A stretch of DNA of 64,000 nt, from positions 79,311,609 through 79,375,608 of the forward strand of contig NC_066585.1 in the NCBI RefSeq assembly GCF_024323335.1. The letters are read 5' to 3'. Position 1 is the stretch's first letter. Every line of letters starts with the position of its first letter. This DNA is from Lathyrus oleraceus (taxonomy: Eukaryota; Streptophyta; Magnoliopsida; Fabales; Fabaceae). This document shows, one piece after another, positions 47,161 through 60,899 of this stretch. Both the position numbers and the translations under genes were made by a program. The notes beneath the pieces were generated by a model that saw only the letters and a program-made list of their open reading frames with translations, ran no database searches and was not told the origin of the DNA.

Positions 47161-49137
47161 AACCACGACCAGACATCTACCGATGAATGGGAAGAAAGAA
47201 ACCACGACCAGACATCTACCGATGAATGGGAAGAGAGAAACCTCGACCAGACATCTATCGATGAATGGGAATAAAGAAACCACGACCAGACATCTATCGA
47301 TGAATGGGAAGGGAGAAACCACGACCAGACATCTACCGATGAATGGGGAGAAAGAAACCACGACGAGACATCTACCGATGAATGGGAAGAAAGAAACCAC
47401 GACCAGACATCTACCGATGAATGGGAATAAAGAAACCACGACCAGACATCTACCGATGAATGGGGAGACAGAAACCACGACCAGACATCTACCGATGAAT
47501 GGGAAGAGAGAAACCACGACCAGACATCTACCGATGAATGGGAAGAAAGAAGCCACGACCAGACATCTGTCGATGAATGGGAAGAAAGAAACCACGACCA
47601 GACATCTGCAGATGAATGGGAAGAAAGAAACCACGACCAGGCATCTGCCGATGAATGGGAATAAAGAAACCACGACCAGACATCTGCCGATGAATGGGAA
47701 GAGAGAAACCACGACCATACATCTACCGAAGAATGGGAAGAAAGAAACCACGACCAGACATCTACCGATGAATGGGAAGAGAGAAACCACGACCAGACAT
47801 CTACCGATGAATGGGGAGAAAGAAACCACGACCAGACATCTACCGATGATTGGGAATAAAGAAACCACGACCAGACATCTGCCGATGAATAGGAAGAGAG
47901 AAACCACGACCAGACATCTACCGATGAATGGGGAGAAAGAAACCACGACCAGACATCTACCGATGAATGAGAAGAAAGAAACCACGACCAGACATCTACG
48001 GATGAATGGGAATAAAGAAACCACGACCAGACATCTACCGATGAATGGGGAGAAAGAAACCACGACCAGACATCTACCGATGAATGGGAAGAAAGAAACC
48101 ATGACCATACATCTACCGATGAATTGGAAGAAAGAAACCACGACCAGACATCTACCGATGAATGGGAAGAAAGAAACCACTACCAGAAATCTACCGATTA
48201 ATGGGAATAAAGAAACCACGACCAGACATCTACCGATGAATGTGGAGAAAGAAACCACGACCAGACATCTGCTGATGAATGGGAATAAAGAAACCACGAC
48301 CAGACATCTGCCGATGAATGGGAAGAGAGAAACCACGACCAGACATCTACCGATGAATGGGGAGAAAGAAACCACGACCAGACATCTACCGATGAATGGG
48401 AAGAAAGAAACCACGACCAGACATCAGCCGATGAATGGGAAGAGAGAAACCACGACCATACATCTACCGATGAATGGGAATAAAGAAACCACGACCAGAC
48501 ATCTACCGATGAATGGGAAGAGAGAAACCACGACCAGAAATCTACCGATGAATAGGAATAAAGAAACCACGACCAGACATCTGCCGATGAATAGGAAGAG
48601 AGAAACCACGACCAGACATCTACCGATGAATGGGGAGAAAGAAACCACGACCAGACATCTACCAATGAATGGGAAGAAAGCAACCACGACCAGACATCTA
48701 CCGATGAATGGGAATAAAGAAACCACGACCAGACATCTACCGATGAATGGGGAGAAAGAAACCACGACCAGACATCTACCGATGAATGGGAATAAAGAAA
48801 CCACGACCAGACATCTACCGATGAATGGGGAGAAAGAAAGCACGACCAGACATCTACCGATGAATGGGAAGAGAGAAACCACGACCAGACATATACCGAT
48901 GAATGGGAATAAAGAAACCACGACCAGACATCTACCGATGAATGGGGAGAAAGAAACCACGACCAGACATCTACCGATGAATGGGAAGAGAGAAACCACG
49001 ACCAGACATCTACCGATGAATGGGAAGAAAGAAGCCACGACCAGACATCTGCCGATGAATGGGAATAAAGAAACCACGACCAGACATCTGCCAATGAATG
49101 GGAAGAAAGAAACCACGACCAGACATCTGTTGATGAA

Positions 49138-52100
49138 TGGGAATAATGAAACCACGACCAGACATCAGCCGATGAATGGGAAGAGAGAAACCACGACCAG
49201 ACATCTACCGATGAATGGGGAGAAAGAAACCACGACCAGACATCTACCGATGAATGGGAAGAAAGAAGCCACGACCAGACATCTGCCGATGAATGGGAAG
49301 AAAGAAACCACGACCAGACATCTACCGATGAATGGGGAGAAAGAAATCACGACCAGACATCTACCGATGAATGGGAAGAGAGAAACCATGACCAGACATC
49401 TACCGATGCATGGGAATAAAGAAACCACGACCAGACATCTACCGATGATTGGGAATAAAGAAAGCACGACCTGACATCTACCGATGAATGGGAAGAGAGA
49501 AACCACGACCAAACATCTACCGATAAATGGGGAGAAAGAAGCCACGACCAGACATCTGCCGATGAATGGGAAGAAAGAAACCACGACCAGACATCTACCG
49601 ATGAATTGGAATAAAGAAACCACGACCAGACATCTACCGATGAATGGGGAGAAAGAAACCACGACCAGACATCTACCGATGAATGGGAAGAAAGAAACAA
49701 CGACCAGACATCTACCGATGAATTGGAAGAAAGAAACCACGACCATACATCTACCGATGAATGGGAAGAAAGAAACCACGACCAGACATCTACCGATGAA
49801 TGGGAATAAAGAAACCACGGCCAGACATCTACCGATGAATGGGGAGAAAGAAACGATGACCAGACATCTGCTGATGAATGGGAATAAAGAAACCACGACC
49901 AGACATCTGCCGATAAATGGGAATAGAGAAACCACGACCAGACATCTACCGATGAATGGGAAGAAAGAAACCACGACCAGACATCTACCGATGAATAGGA
50001 AGAAAGAAACCACGACCAGACATCTACCGATGAATGGGAAGAGAGAAACCTCGACCAGACATCTATCGATGAATGGGAATAAAGAAACCACGACCAGACA
50101 TCTATCGATGAATGGGAAGAGAGAAACCACGACCAGACATCTACCGATGAATGGGGAGAAAGAAACCACGACGAGACATCTACCGATGAATGGGGAGAAA
50201 GAAACCACGACCAGACATCTACCGATGAATGGGAAGAGAGAAACCACGACCAGACATCTACCGATGAATGGGAAGAAAGAAGCCACGACCAGACATCTGC
50301 CGATGAATGGGGAGAAAGAAACCACGACCAGACATCTGCTGATGAATGGGAATAAAGAAACCACGACCAGACATCTGCCGATGAATGGGAAGAGAGAAAC
50401 CACGACCAGACATCTACCGATGAATGGGGAGAAAGAAACCACGACCAGACATCTACCGATGAATGGGAAGAAAGAAACCACGACCAGACATCAGCCGATG
50501 AATGGGAAGAGAGAAACCACGACCATACATCTACCGATGAATGGGAATAAAGAAACCACGACCAGACATCTACCGATGAATGGGAAGAGAGAAACCACGA
50601 CCAGAAATCTACCGATGAATAGGAATAAAGAAACCACGACCAGACATCTGCCGATGAATAGGAAGAGAGAAACCACGACCAGACATCTACCGATGAATGG
50701 GGAGAAAGAAACCACGACCAGACATCTACCAATGAATGGGAAGAAAGCAACCACGACCAGACATCTACCGATGAATGGGAATAAAGAAACCACGACCAGA
50801 CATCTACCGATGAATGGGGAGAAAGAAACCACGACCAGACATCTACCGATGAATGGGAATAAAGAAACCACGACCAGACATCTACCGATGAATGGGGAGA
50901 AAGAAAGCACGACCAGACATCTACCGATGAATGGGAAGAGAGAAACCACGACCAGACATATACCGATGAATGGGAATAAAGAAACCACGACCAGACATCT
51001 ACCGATGAATGGGGAGAAAGAAACCACGACCAGACATCTACCGATGAATGGGAAGAGAGAAACCACGACCAGACATCTACCGATGAATGGGAAGAAAGAA
51101 GCCACGACCAGACATCTGCCGATGAATGGGAATAAAGAAACCACGACCAGACATCTGCCAATGAATGGGAAGAAAGAAACCACGACCAGACATCTGTCGA
51201 TGAATGGGAATAATGAAACCACGACCAGACATCAGCCGATGAATGGGAAGAGAGAAACCACGACCAGACATCTACCGATGAATGGGGAAAAAAACCACGA
51301 CCAGACATCTACCGATGAATGGGAAGAAAGAAGCCACGACCAGACATCTGCCGATGAATGGGAAGAAAGAAACCACGACCAGACATCTACCGATGAATGG
51401 GGAGAAAGAAATCACGACCAGACATCTACCGATGAATGGGAAGAGAGAAACCATGACCAGACATCTACCGATGCATGGGAATAAAGAAACCACGACCAGA
51501 CATCTACCGATGATTGGGAATAAAGAAAGCACGACCTGACATCTACCGATGAATGGGAAGAGAGAAACCACGACCAGACATCTACCGATAAATGGGGAGA
51601 AAGAAGCCACGACCAGACATCTGCCGATGAATGGGAAGAAAGAAACCACGACCAGACATCTACCGATGAATGGGAATAAAGAAACCACGACCAGACATCT
51701 ACCGATGAATGGGAGAAAGAACCACGACCAGACATCTACCGATGAATGGGAAGAAAGAAACAACGACCAGACATCTACCGATGAATTGGAAGAAAGAAAC
51801 CACGACCATACATCTACCGATGAATGGGAAGAAAGAAACCACGACCAGACATCTACCGATGAATGGGAATAAAGAAACCACGGCCAGACATCTACCGATG
51901 AATGGGGAGAAAGAAACGATGACCAGACATCTGCTGATGAATGGGAATAAAGAAACCACGACCAGACATCTGCCGATAAATGGGAATAGAGAAACCACGA
52001 CCAGACATCTACCGATGAATGGGGAGAAAGAAACCACGACCAGACATCTACCGATGAATGGGAAGAAAGAAACCACGACCAGACATCTACCGATGAATGG

Positions 52101-55100
52101 GAAGAGAGAAACCTCGACCAGACATCTATCGATGAATGGGAATAAAGAAACCACGACCAGACATCTATCGATGAATGGGAAGAGAGAAACCACGACCAGA
52201 CATCTACCGATGAATGGGGAGAAAGAAACCACGACGAGACATCTACCGATGAATGGGGAGAAAGAAACCACGACCAGACATCTATCGATGAATGGGAATA
52301 AAGAAACCACGACCAGACATCTGCCAATGAATGGGAAGAAAGAAACCACGACCAGACATCTGTCGATGAATGGGAATAATGAAACCACGACCAGACATCA
52401 GCCGATGAATGGGAAGAGAGAAACCACGACCAGACATCTACCGATGAATGGGGAGAAAGAAACCACGACCAGACATCTACCGATGAATGGGAAGAAAGAA
52501 GCCACGACCAGACATCTGCCGATGAATGGGAAGAAAGAAACCACGACCAGACATCTACCGATGAATGGGGAGAAAGAAATCACGACCAGACATCTACCGA
52601 TGAATGGGAAGAGAGAAACCATGACCAGACATCTACCGATGCATGGGAATAAAGAAACCACGACCAGACATCTACCGATGATTGGGAATAAAGAAAGCAC
52701 GACCTGACATCTACCGATGAATGGGAAGAGAAACCACGACCAAACATCTACCGATAAATGGGGAGAAAGAAGCCACGACCAGACATCTGCCGATGAATGG
52801 GAAGAAAGAAACCACGACCAGACATCTACCGATGAATGGGAATAAAGAAACCACGACCAGACATCTACCGATGAATGGGGAGAAAGAACCACGACCAGAC
52901 ATCTACCGATGAATGGGAAGAAAGAAACAACGACCAGACATCTACCGATGAATTGGAAGAAAGAAACCACGACCATACATCTACCGATGAATGGGAAGAA
53001 AGAAACCACGACCAGACATCTACCGATGAATGGGAATAAAGAAACCACGGCCAGACATCTACCGATGAATGGGGAGAAAGAAACGATGACCAGACATCTG
53101 CTGATGAATGGGAATAAAGAAACCACGACCAGACATCTGCCGATAAATGGGAATAGAGAAACCACGACCAGACATCTACCGATGAATGGGGAGAAAAGAA
53201 ACCACGACCAGACATCTACCGATGAATGGGAAGAAAGAAACCACGACCAGACATCTACCGATGAATGGGAAGAGAAACCTCGACCAGACATCTATCGATG
53301 AATGGGAATAAAGAAACCACGACCAGACATCTATCGATGAATGGGAAGAGAGAAACCACGACCAGACATCTACCGATGAATGGGGAGAAAGAAACCACGA
53401 CGAGACATCTACCGATGAATGGGGAGAAAGAAACCACGACCAGACATCTATCGATGAATGGGAATAAAGAAACCACGACCAGACATCTACCGATGAATGG
53501 GGAGAAAGAAACCACGACCAGACATCTACCGATGAATGGGAAGAGAGACACCACGACCAGACATCTACCGATGAATGGGAAGAAAGAAGCCACGACCAGA
53601 CATCTGTCGATGAATGGGAAGAAAGAAACCACGATCAGACATCTGCAGATGAATGGGAAGAAAGAAACCACGACCAGGCATCTGCCGATGAATGGGAATA
53701 AAGAAACCACGACCAGACATCTGCCGATGAATGGGAAGAGAGAAACCACGACCATACATCTACCGAAGAATGGGAAGAAAGAAACCACGACCAGACATCT
53801 ACCGATGAATGGGAAGAGAGAAACCACGACCAGACATCTACCGATGAATGGGGAGAAAGAAACCACGACCAGACATCTACCGATGATTGGGAATAAAGAA
53901 ACCACGACCAGACATCTACCGATGAATGGGGAGAAAGAAAGCACGACCAGACATCTACCGATGAATGGGAAGAGAGAAACCACGACCAGACATATACCGA
54001 TGAATGGGAATAAAGAAACCACGACCAGACATCTACCGATGAATGGGGAGAAAGAAACCACGACCAGACATCTACCGATGAATGGGAAGAGAGAAACCAC
54101 GACCAGACATCTACCGATGAATGGGAAGAAAGAAGCCACGACCAGACATCTGCCGATGAATGGGAATAAAGAAACCACGACCAGACATCTGCCAATGAAT
54201 GGGAAGAAAGAAACCACGACCAGACATCTGTCGATGAATGGGAATAATGAAACCACGACCAGACATCAGCCGATGAATGGGAAGAGAGAAACCACGACCA
54301 GACATCTACCGATGAATGGGGAGAAAGAAACCACGACCAGACATCTACCGATGAATGGGAAGAAAGAAGCCACGACTAGACATCTGCCGATGAATGGGAA
54401 GAAAGAAACCACGACCAGACATCTACCGATGAATGGGGAGAAAGAAATCACGACCAGACATCTACCGATGAATGGGAAGAGAGAAACCATGACCAGACAT
54501 CTACCGATGCATGGGAATAAAGAAACCACGACCAGACATCTACCGATGATTGGGAATAAAGAAAGCACGACCTGACATCTACCGATGAATGGGAAGAGAG
54601 AAACCACGACCAAACATCTACCGATAAATGGGGAGAAAGAAGCCACGACCAGACATCTGCCGATGAATGGGAAGAAAGAAACCACGACCAGACATCTACC
54701 GATGAATGGGAATAAAGAAACCACGACCAGACATCTACCGATGAATGGGGAGAAAGAACCACGACCAGACATCTACCGATGAATGGGAAGAAAGAAACAA
54801 CGACCAGACATCTACCGATGAATTGGAAGAAAGAAACCACGACCATACATCTACCGATGAATGGGAAGAAAGAAACCACGACCAGACATCTACCGATGAA
54901 TGGGAATAAAGAAACCACGGCCAGACATCTACCGATGAATGGGGAGAAAGAAACGATGACCAGACATCTGCTGATGAATGGGAATAAAGAAACCACGACC
55001 AGACATCTGCCGATAAATGGGAATAGAGAAACCACGACCAGACATCTACCGATGAATGGGGAGAAAGAAACCACGACCAGACATCTACCGATGAATGGGA

Positions 55101-58100
55101 AGAAAGAAACCACGACCAGACATCTACCGATGAATGGGAAGAGAGAAACCTCGACCAGACATCTATCGATGAATGGGAATAAAGAAACCACGACCAGACA
55201 TCTATCGATGAATGGGAAGAGAGAAACCACGACCAGACATCTACCGATGAATGGGGAGAAAGAAACCACGACGAGACATCTACCGATGAATGGGGAGAAA
55301 GAAACCACGACCAGACATCTATCGATGAATGGGAATAAAGAAACCACGACCAGACATCTACCGATGAATGGGGAGAAAGAAACCACGACCAGACATCTAC
55401 CGATGAATGGGAAGAGAGACACCACGACCAGACATCTACCGATGAATGGGAAGAAAGAAGCCACGACCAGACATCTGTCGATGAATGGGAAGAAAGAAAC
55501 CACGATCAGACATCTGCAGATGAATGGGAAGAAAGAAACCACGACCAGGCATCTGCCGATGAATGGGAATAAAGAAACCACGACCAGACATCTGCCGATG
55601 AATGGGAAGAGAGAAACCACGACCATACATCTACCGAAGAATGGGAAGAAAGAAACCACGACCAGACATCTACCGATGAATGGGAAGAGAGAAACCACGA
55701 CCAGACATCTACCGATGAATGGGGAGAAAGAAACCACGACCAGACATCTACCGATGATTGGGAATAAAGAAACCACGACCAGACATCTGCCGATGAATAG
55801 GAAGAGAGAAACCACGACCAGACATCTACCGATGAATGGGTGAAAGAAACCACGACCAAATCTTCCGATGAATGGGAAGAAAGAAACCACGACCAGACAT
55901 CTACCAATGAATGGGAATAAAGAAACCACGACCAGACATCTACCGATGAATGGGGAGAAAGAAACCACGACCAGACATCTACCGATGAATGGGAAGAAAG
56001 AAACCATGACCAGACATCTACCGATGAATTGGAAGAAAGAAACCACGACCAGACATCTACCGATGAATGGGAAGAAAGAAACCACTACCAGACATCTACC
56101 GATTAATGGGAATAAAGAAACCACGACCAGACATCTACCGATGAATGGGGAGAAAGAAACCACGACCAGACATATGCTGATGAATGGGAATAAAGAAACC
56201 ACGACCAGACATCTGCCGATGAATGGGAAGAGAGAAACCACGACCATACATCTACCGAAGAATGGGAAGAAAGAAACCACGACCAGACATCTACCGATGA
56301 ATGGGAAGAGAGAAACCACGACCAGACATCTACCGATGAATGGGGAGAAAGAAACCACGACCAGACATCTACCGATGATTGGGAATAAAGAAACCACGAC
56401 CAGACATCTACCGATGAATGGGGAGAAAGAAAGCACGACCAGACATCTACCGATGAATGGGAAGAGAGAAACCACGACCAGACATATACCGATGAATGGG
56501 AATAAAGAAACCACGACCAGACATCTACCGATGAATGGGGAGAAAGAAACCACGACCAGACATCTACCGATGAATGGGAAGAGAGAAACCACGACCAGAC
56601 ATCTACCGATGAATGGGAAGAAAGAAGCCACGACCAGACATCTGCCGATGAATGGGAATAAAGAAACCACGACCAGACATCTGCCAATGAATGGGAAGAA
56701 AGAAACCACGACCAGACATCTGTCGATGAATGGGAATAATGAAACCACGACCAGACATCAGCCGATGAATGGGAAGAGAGAAACCACGACCAGACATCTA
56801 CCGATGAATGGGAGAAAGAAACCACGACCAGACATCTACCGATGAATGGGAAGAAAGAAGCCACGACCAGACATCTGCCGATGAATGGGAAGAAAAAACC
56901 ACGACCAGACATCTACCGATGAATGGGAGAAAGAAATCACGACCAGACATCTACCGATGAATGGGAAGAGAGAAACCATGACCAGACATCTACCGATGCA
57001 TGGGAATAAAGAAACCACGACCAGACATCTACCGATGATTGGGAATAAAGAAAGCACGACCTGACATCTACCGATGAATGGGAAGAGAGAAACCACGACC
57101 AAACATCTACCGATAAATGGGGAGAAAGAAGCCACGACCAGACATCTGCCGATGAATGGGAAGAAAGAAACCACGACCAGACATCTACCGATGAATGGGA
57201 ATAAAGAAACCACGACCAGACATCTACCGATGAATGGGAGAAAGAACCACGACCAGACATCTACCGATGAATGGGAAGAAAGAAACAACGACCAGACATC
57301 TACCGATGAATTGGAAGAAAGAAACCACGACCATACATCTACCGATGAATGGGAAGAAAGAAACCACGACCAGACATCTACCGATGAATGGGAATAAAGA
57401 AACCACGGCCAGACATCTACCGATGAATGGGGAGAAAGAAACGATGACCAGACATCTGCTGATGAATGGGAATAAAGAAACCACGACCAGACATCTGCCG
57501 ATAAATGGGAATAGAGAAACCACGACCAGACATCTACCGATGAATGGGGAGAAAGAAACCACGACCAGACATCTACCGATGAATGGGAAGAAAGAAACCA
57601 CGACCAGACATCTACCGATGAATGGGAAGAGAGAAACCTCGACCAGACATCTATCGATGAATGGGAATAAAGAAACCACGACCAGACATCTATCGATGAA
57701 TGGGAAGAGAGAAACCACGACCAGACATCTACCGATGAATGGGGAGAAAGAAACCACGACGAGACATCTACCGATGAATGGGGAGAAAGAAACCACGACC
57801 AGACATCTATCGATGAATGGGAATAAAGAAACCACGACCAGACATCTACCGATGAATGGGGAGAAAGAAACCACGACCAGACATCTACCGATGAATGGGA
57901 AGAGAGACACCACGACCAGACATCTACCGATGAATGGGAAGAAAGAAGCCACGACCAGACATCTGTCGATGAATGGGAAGAAAGAAACCACGATCAGACA
58001 TCTGCAGATGAATGGGAAGAAAGAAACCACGACCAGGCATCTGCCGATGAATGGGAATAAAGAAACCACGACCAGACATCTGCCGATGAATGGGAAGAGA

Positions 58101-58900
58101 GAAACCACGACCATACATCTACCGAAGAATGGGAAGAAAGAAACCACGACCAGACATCTACCGATGAATGGGAAGAGAGAAACCACGACCAGACATCTAC
58201 CGATGAATGGGGAGAAAGAAACCACGACCAGACATCTACCGATGATTGGGAATAAAGAAACCACGACCAGACATCTGCCGATGAATAGGAAGAGAGAAAC
58301 CACGACCAGACATCTACCGATGAATGGGGTGAAAGAAACCACGACCAAAATCTTCCGATGAATGGGAAGAAAGAAACCACGACCAGACATCTACCAATGA
58401 ATGGGAATAAAGAAACCACGACCAGACATCTACCGATGAATGGGGAGAAAGAAACCACGACCAGACATCTACCGATGAATGGGAAGAAAGAAACCATGAC
58501 CAGACATCTACCGATGAATTGGAAGAAAGAAACCACGACCAGACATCTACCGATGAATGGGAAGAAAGAAACCACTACCAGACATCTACCGATTAATGGG
58601 AATAAAGAAACCACGACCAGACATCTACCGATGAATGGGGAGAAAGAAACCACGACCAGACATATGCTGATGAATGGGAATAAAGAAACCACGACCAGAC
58701 ATCTGCCGATGAATGGGAAGAGAGAAACCACGACCAGACATCTACCGATGAATGGGGAGAAAGAAACCACGACCAGACATCTACCGATGAATGGGAAGAA
58801 AGAAACCACAACCAGACATCTACCGATGAATGGGAAGAGAGAAACCACGACCAGACATCTATCGATGAATGGGAATAAGGAACCACGACCAGGCATCTAC
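49138..58900. repeat. Nested block duplications of 53, 30, 48 and 64 units
   Basis: The marker TGGGAATAATGAAACC occurs at 49138, 51205, 52371, 54239 and 56731. Shifts are 2067 (53x39), 1166 (30x39-4), 1868 (48x39-4) and 2492 (64x39-4). Between markers long runs of identical variant order are shared, with internal deletions of whole units, as expected from repeated unequal exchange. Confidence 0.8.
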
Positions 58901-59426
58901 CGATGAATGGTAAGAGAGAAACCACGACCAGACATCTACCGATGAAAGGGGAGAAAGAAACCACGACCAGACATCTACCGATGAATGGAAAGAAAGAAAC
59001 CACGACCAGACATCTACCGATGAATGGGAATAAAGAAACCACGACCAGACATCTACCGATGAATGGGGAGAAAGAAACCACGACCATACATCTACCGATG
59101 AATGGGAAGAGAGAAACCACGACCAGACATCTACCGATGAATGGGAAGAAAGAAGGCACAACCAGACATCTGCCGATGAATGGGAAGAAAGAAACCACGA
59201 CCAGACATCTGCCGATGAATGGGAAGAAAGAAACCACGACCAGGCATCTGCCGATGAATGGGAATAAAGAAACCACGACCAGACATCTACCGATGAATGG
59301 GAAGAGAGAAACCACGACCAGACATCTACCGATGAATGGGGAGAAAGAAACCACGACCAGACATCTACCGATGAATGGTAAGAAAGAAACCACGACCAGA
59401 CATCTACCGATGAATGGGAAGAAACC

Positions 59427-60430
59427 TGATGTTTACCGATATCGAAAGATGACGTTTACCGACACAAAAAAAAGGGGACACACACGGGTGTTAACACGAC
59501 ACTTACCGGGATCGCAAGGATGACATCTACATATGTCAAGACAAAGCAGACACTTTCTAGGGACTAAACTAGGGAGAATCAAGCTTTCCTTTCACGGACG
59601 GATGAGGAAATAAATCTCTCTAGGGATTGTCGATCCTGAATGCTGCCAAGAGCTACTGCTGTAAATGTGTTGTACAGATGTAGAAAAATGATCCGCCTCT
59701 GCTGGGAAATGCTCCACACTGAATGGAAATGCTACGCGATATGAGGATGCAAATGCAAATGCTGATTACTATATGCAAGATGCAAAAGGAGGAAAACTCC
59801 TGCTGGGAAAGCAAATGATCACTTTGCTGAGCACACCCTTCTGATTCGGTCCTCCACTCTGTGGGGACACGCAACAATTCTGCTGCGGATACTTACTGAT
59901 CTGACATTCTCGGAACGACAGAGAAACCAACTCAACTGGGGAATCACTTGTTGGGAAAACACCAACCTCTCGACCATGCTGGGGAATAGCACTGCTGCTG
60001 GGGCAAGCAACCAACACACACCCGTTGGGGAAACAGCAAACTTCAGACTTGCTAGGGAAAGGACACTCTCAACCCTGCTGGGGATTACATGATCACTTCG
60101 CTGAGGAAAAAACTACCCACGGACACCTCCGCTGGGGAAATAGCAACCTTTAGGCTCGCTGGGGAACTAACAGTCCTCAGACCTGCTGGGGAAAGGATAC
60201 TCTCAACCCTGCTGGGGATTACATGATCACTTCGCTGAGGAAAAAACTACCCACGGACACCTCCGCTGGGAAAATAGCAACCTTCAGACTTGCTGGGATA
60301 ATACTCTCAACCCTGCTAGGGGAGATAACCAATCCCAGGCTTGGCTGTCGAGGAAACACCGATCTCGAATCCTCTGGGGAGATAACAATCTCAAACCGCT
60401 GGAGAGATACGGAATTTTTGACCTGGAACC
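59427..60430 (-). other. Second copy of Ogre 3' UTR
   Basis: Aligns by eye with about 16175-17440. Shared sequences are TTTACCGATATCGAAAGATGA, GGACACACACGGGTGTTAACA against ACACACACGGGCGCTGACA, GAGAATCAAGCTTTCCTTTC, the GATCCGCCTCTGC block and the CTGGGGAAA repeats. It is in the same orientation as the Ogre element and lies on the outer side of the array, where the integrase-proximal 3' UTR would be. It is about as diverged as a different element copy. Confidence 0.8.
60049..60310. repeat. 134-bp tandem duplication in 3' UTR copy
   Basis: The segment containing CTCAACCCTGCTGGGGATTA at 60061 recurs at 60195, a 134-base shift with few differences. The second copy ends near 60310. Confidence 0.9.
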
Positions 60431-60569
60431 TCTGTCGACTCGTCGAACACTGGTATTCACCATCCAACCACAGTGTCGGCTTTCCACTTTTGAGAGCTCC
60501 CAGACTCATCTGGTCTTTTCTAATTTATCACCTTGTATTCTCGTCGAACACTGGTTCTTCCATCCCCCG
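60431..60569. other. Unassigned junction segment
   Basis: Contains TCGTCGAACACTGGT twice (about 60437 and 60542). I cannot assign it. It joins the Ogre 3' UTR copy to a truncated copia LTR. Confidence 0.4.
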
Positions 60570-60899
60570 TATAAATATTACTCTTAATATTCATACCTAT
60601 GTTTAAGACTTGATAACTCTTTATCCATGATCCATGAGATGTGATCATCAGTCTATAAACATAATAGTCTTCATGCTTTAATGTTATCCCACTTTACAAT
60701 AAAGCTTGACTACAGATACTTTTAGAATAGTGTCCTTATGTTTAATGTGATCTCATGATTAAGTCATACTTGATACATTAAACGGACTAGCTATTCTAGG
60801 GACTTTATTAAACAAGGTAATAAAGAAAAAGTCTTTTATTATTAATAAATAATTCGATACAAGTACCAAAAGTATTGGCCTCTAGGGCTTACACCAACA
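60570..60899 (-). mobile_element. Truncated copia LTR
   Basis: On the minus strand it begins TGTTGGTGTAAGCCCTAGAG at 60899 and continues with AATAGCTAGTCCGTTTAATG and TGATGATCACATCTCATGGA, a sequence type I recognise as a common plant copia LTR. Similarity to that type seems to stop near 60570, so the LTR is cut short. No duplication or partner LTR is seen. Confidence 0.55.

Larger units (their letters stand above)
37768..59426. repeat. 39-bp satellite array, about 555 copies
   Basis: One uninterrupted 21.66-kb array. The unit is CGACCAGACATCTACCGATG followed by AATGGGAAGAAAGAAACCA, 39 bases. Common variants are GGGAATAAAG, GGGGAGAAAG, GGGAAGAGAG and GAAGCC, and TCTGCCGAT or TCTATCGAT for TCTACCGAT. 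Rare one- to four-base deletions occur (for example near 39911, 41899, 51286, 53272, 56811), with one 22-base deletion near 47078. On the plus strand a 13-residue frame (MNGKKETTTRHLP) recurs; on the minus strand hydrophobic frames such as CLVVVSLFPFIGR recur. These give long open frames without a gene. The left end is fused to Ogre RT; the right end runs into Ogre-type 3' UTR. No spacers exist between units, so it is not CRISPR-like. Confidence 0.97.

Noticed and set aside
37768..59426. CRISPR-like array
   Set aside because: Units are directly contiguous with no unique spacers, and the context is a plant retrotransposon.
37753..59523. Many long open frames (up to 1432 codons) on both strands
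   Set aside because: They are produced by a 39-base unit, a multiple of three without stops in several frames. The same array is open on opposite strands at once, no domain is present, and small deletions switch frames freely.
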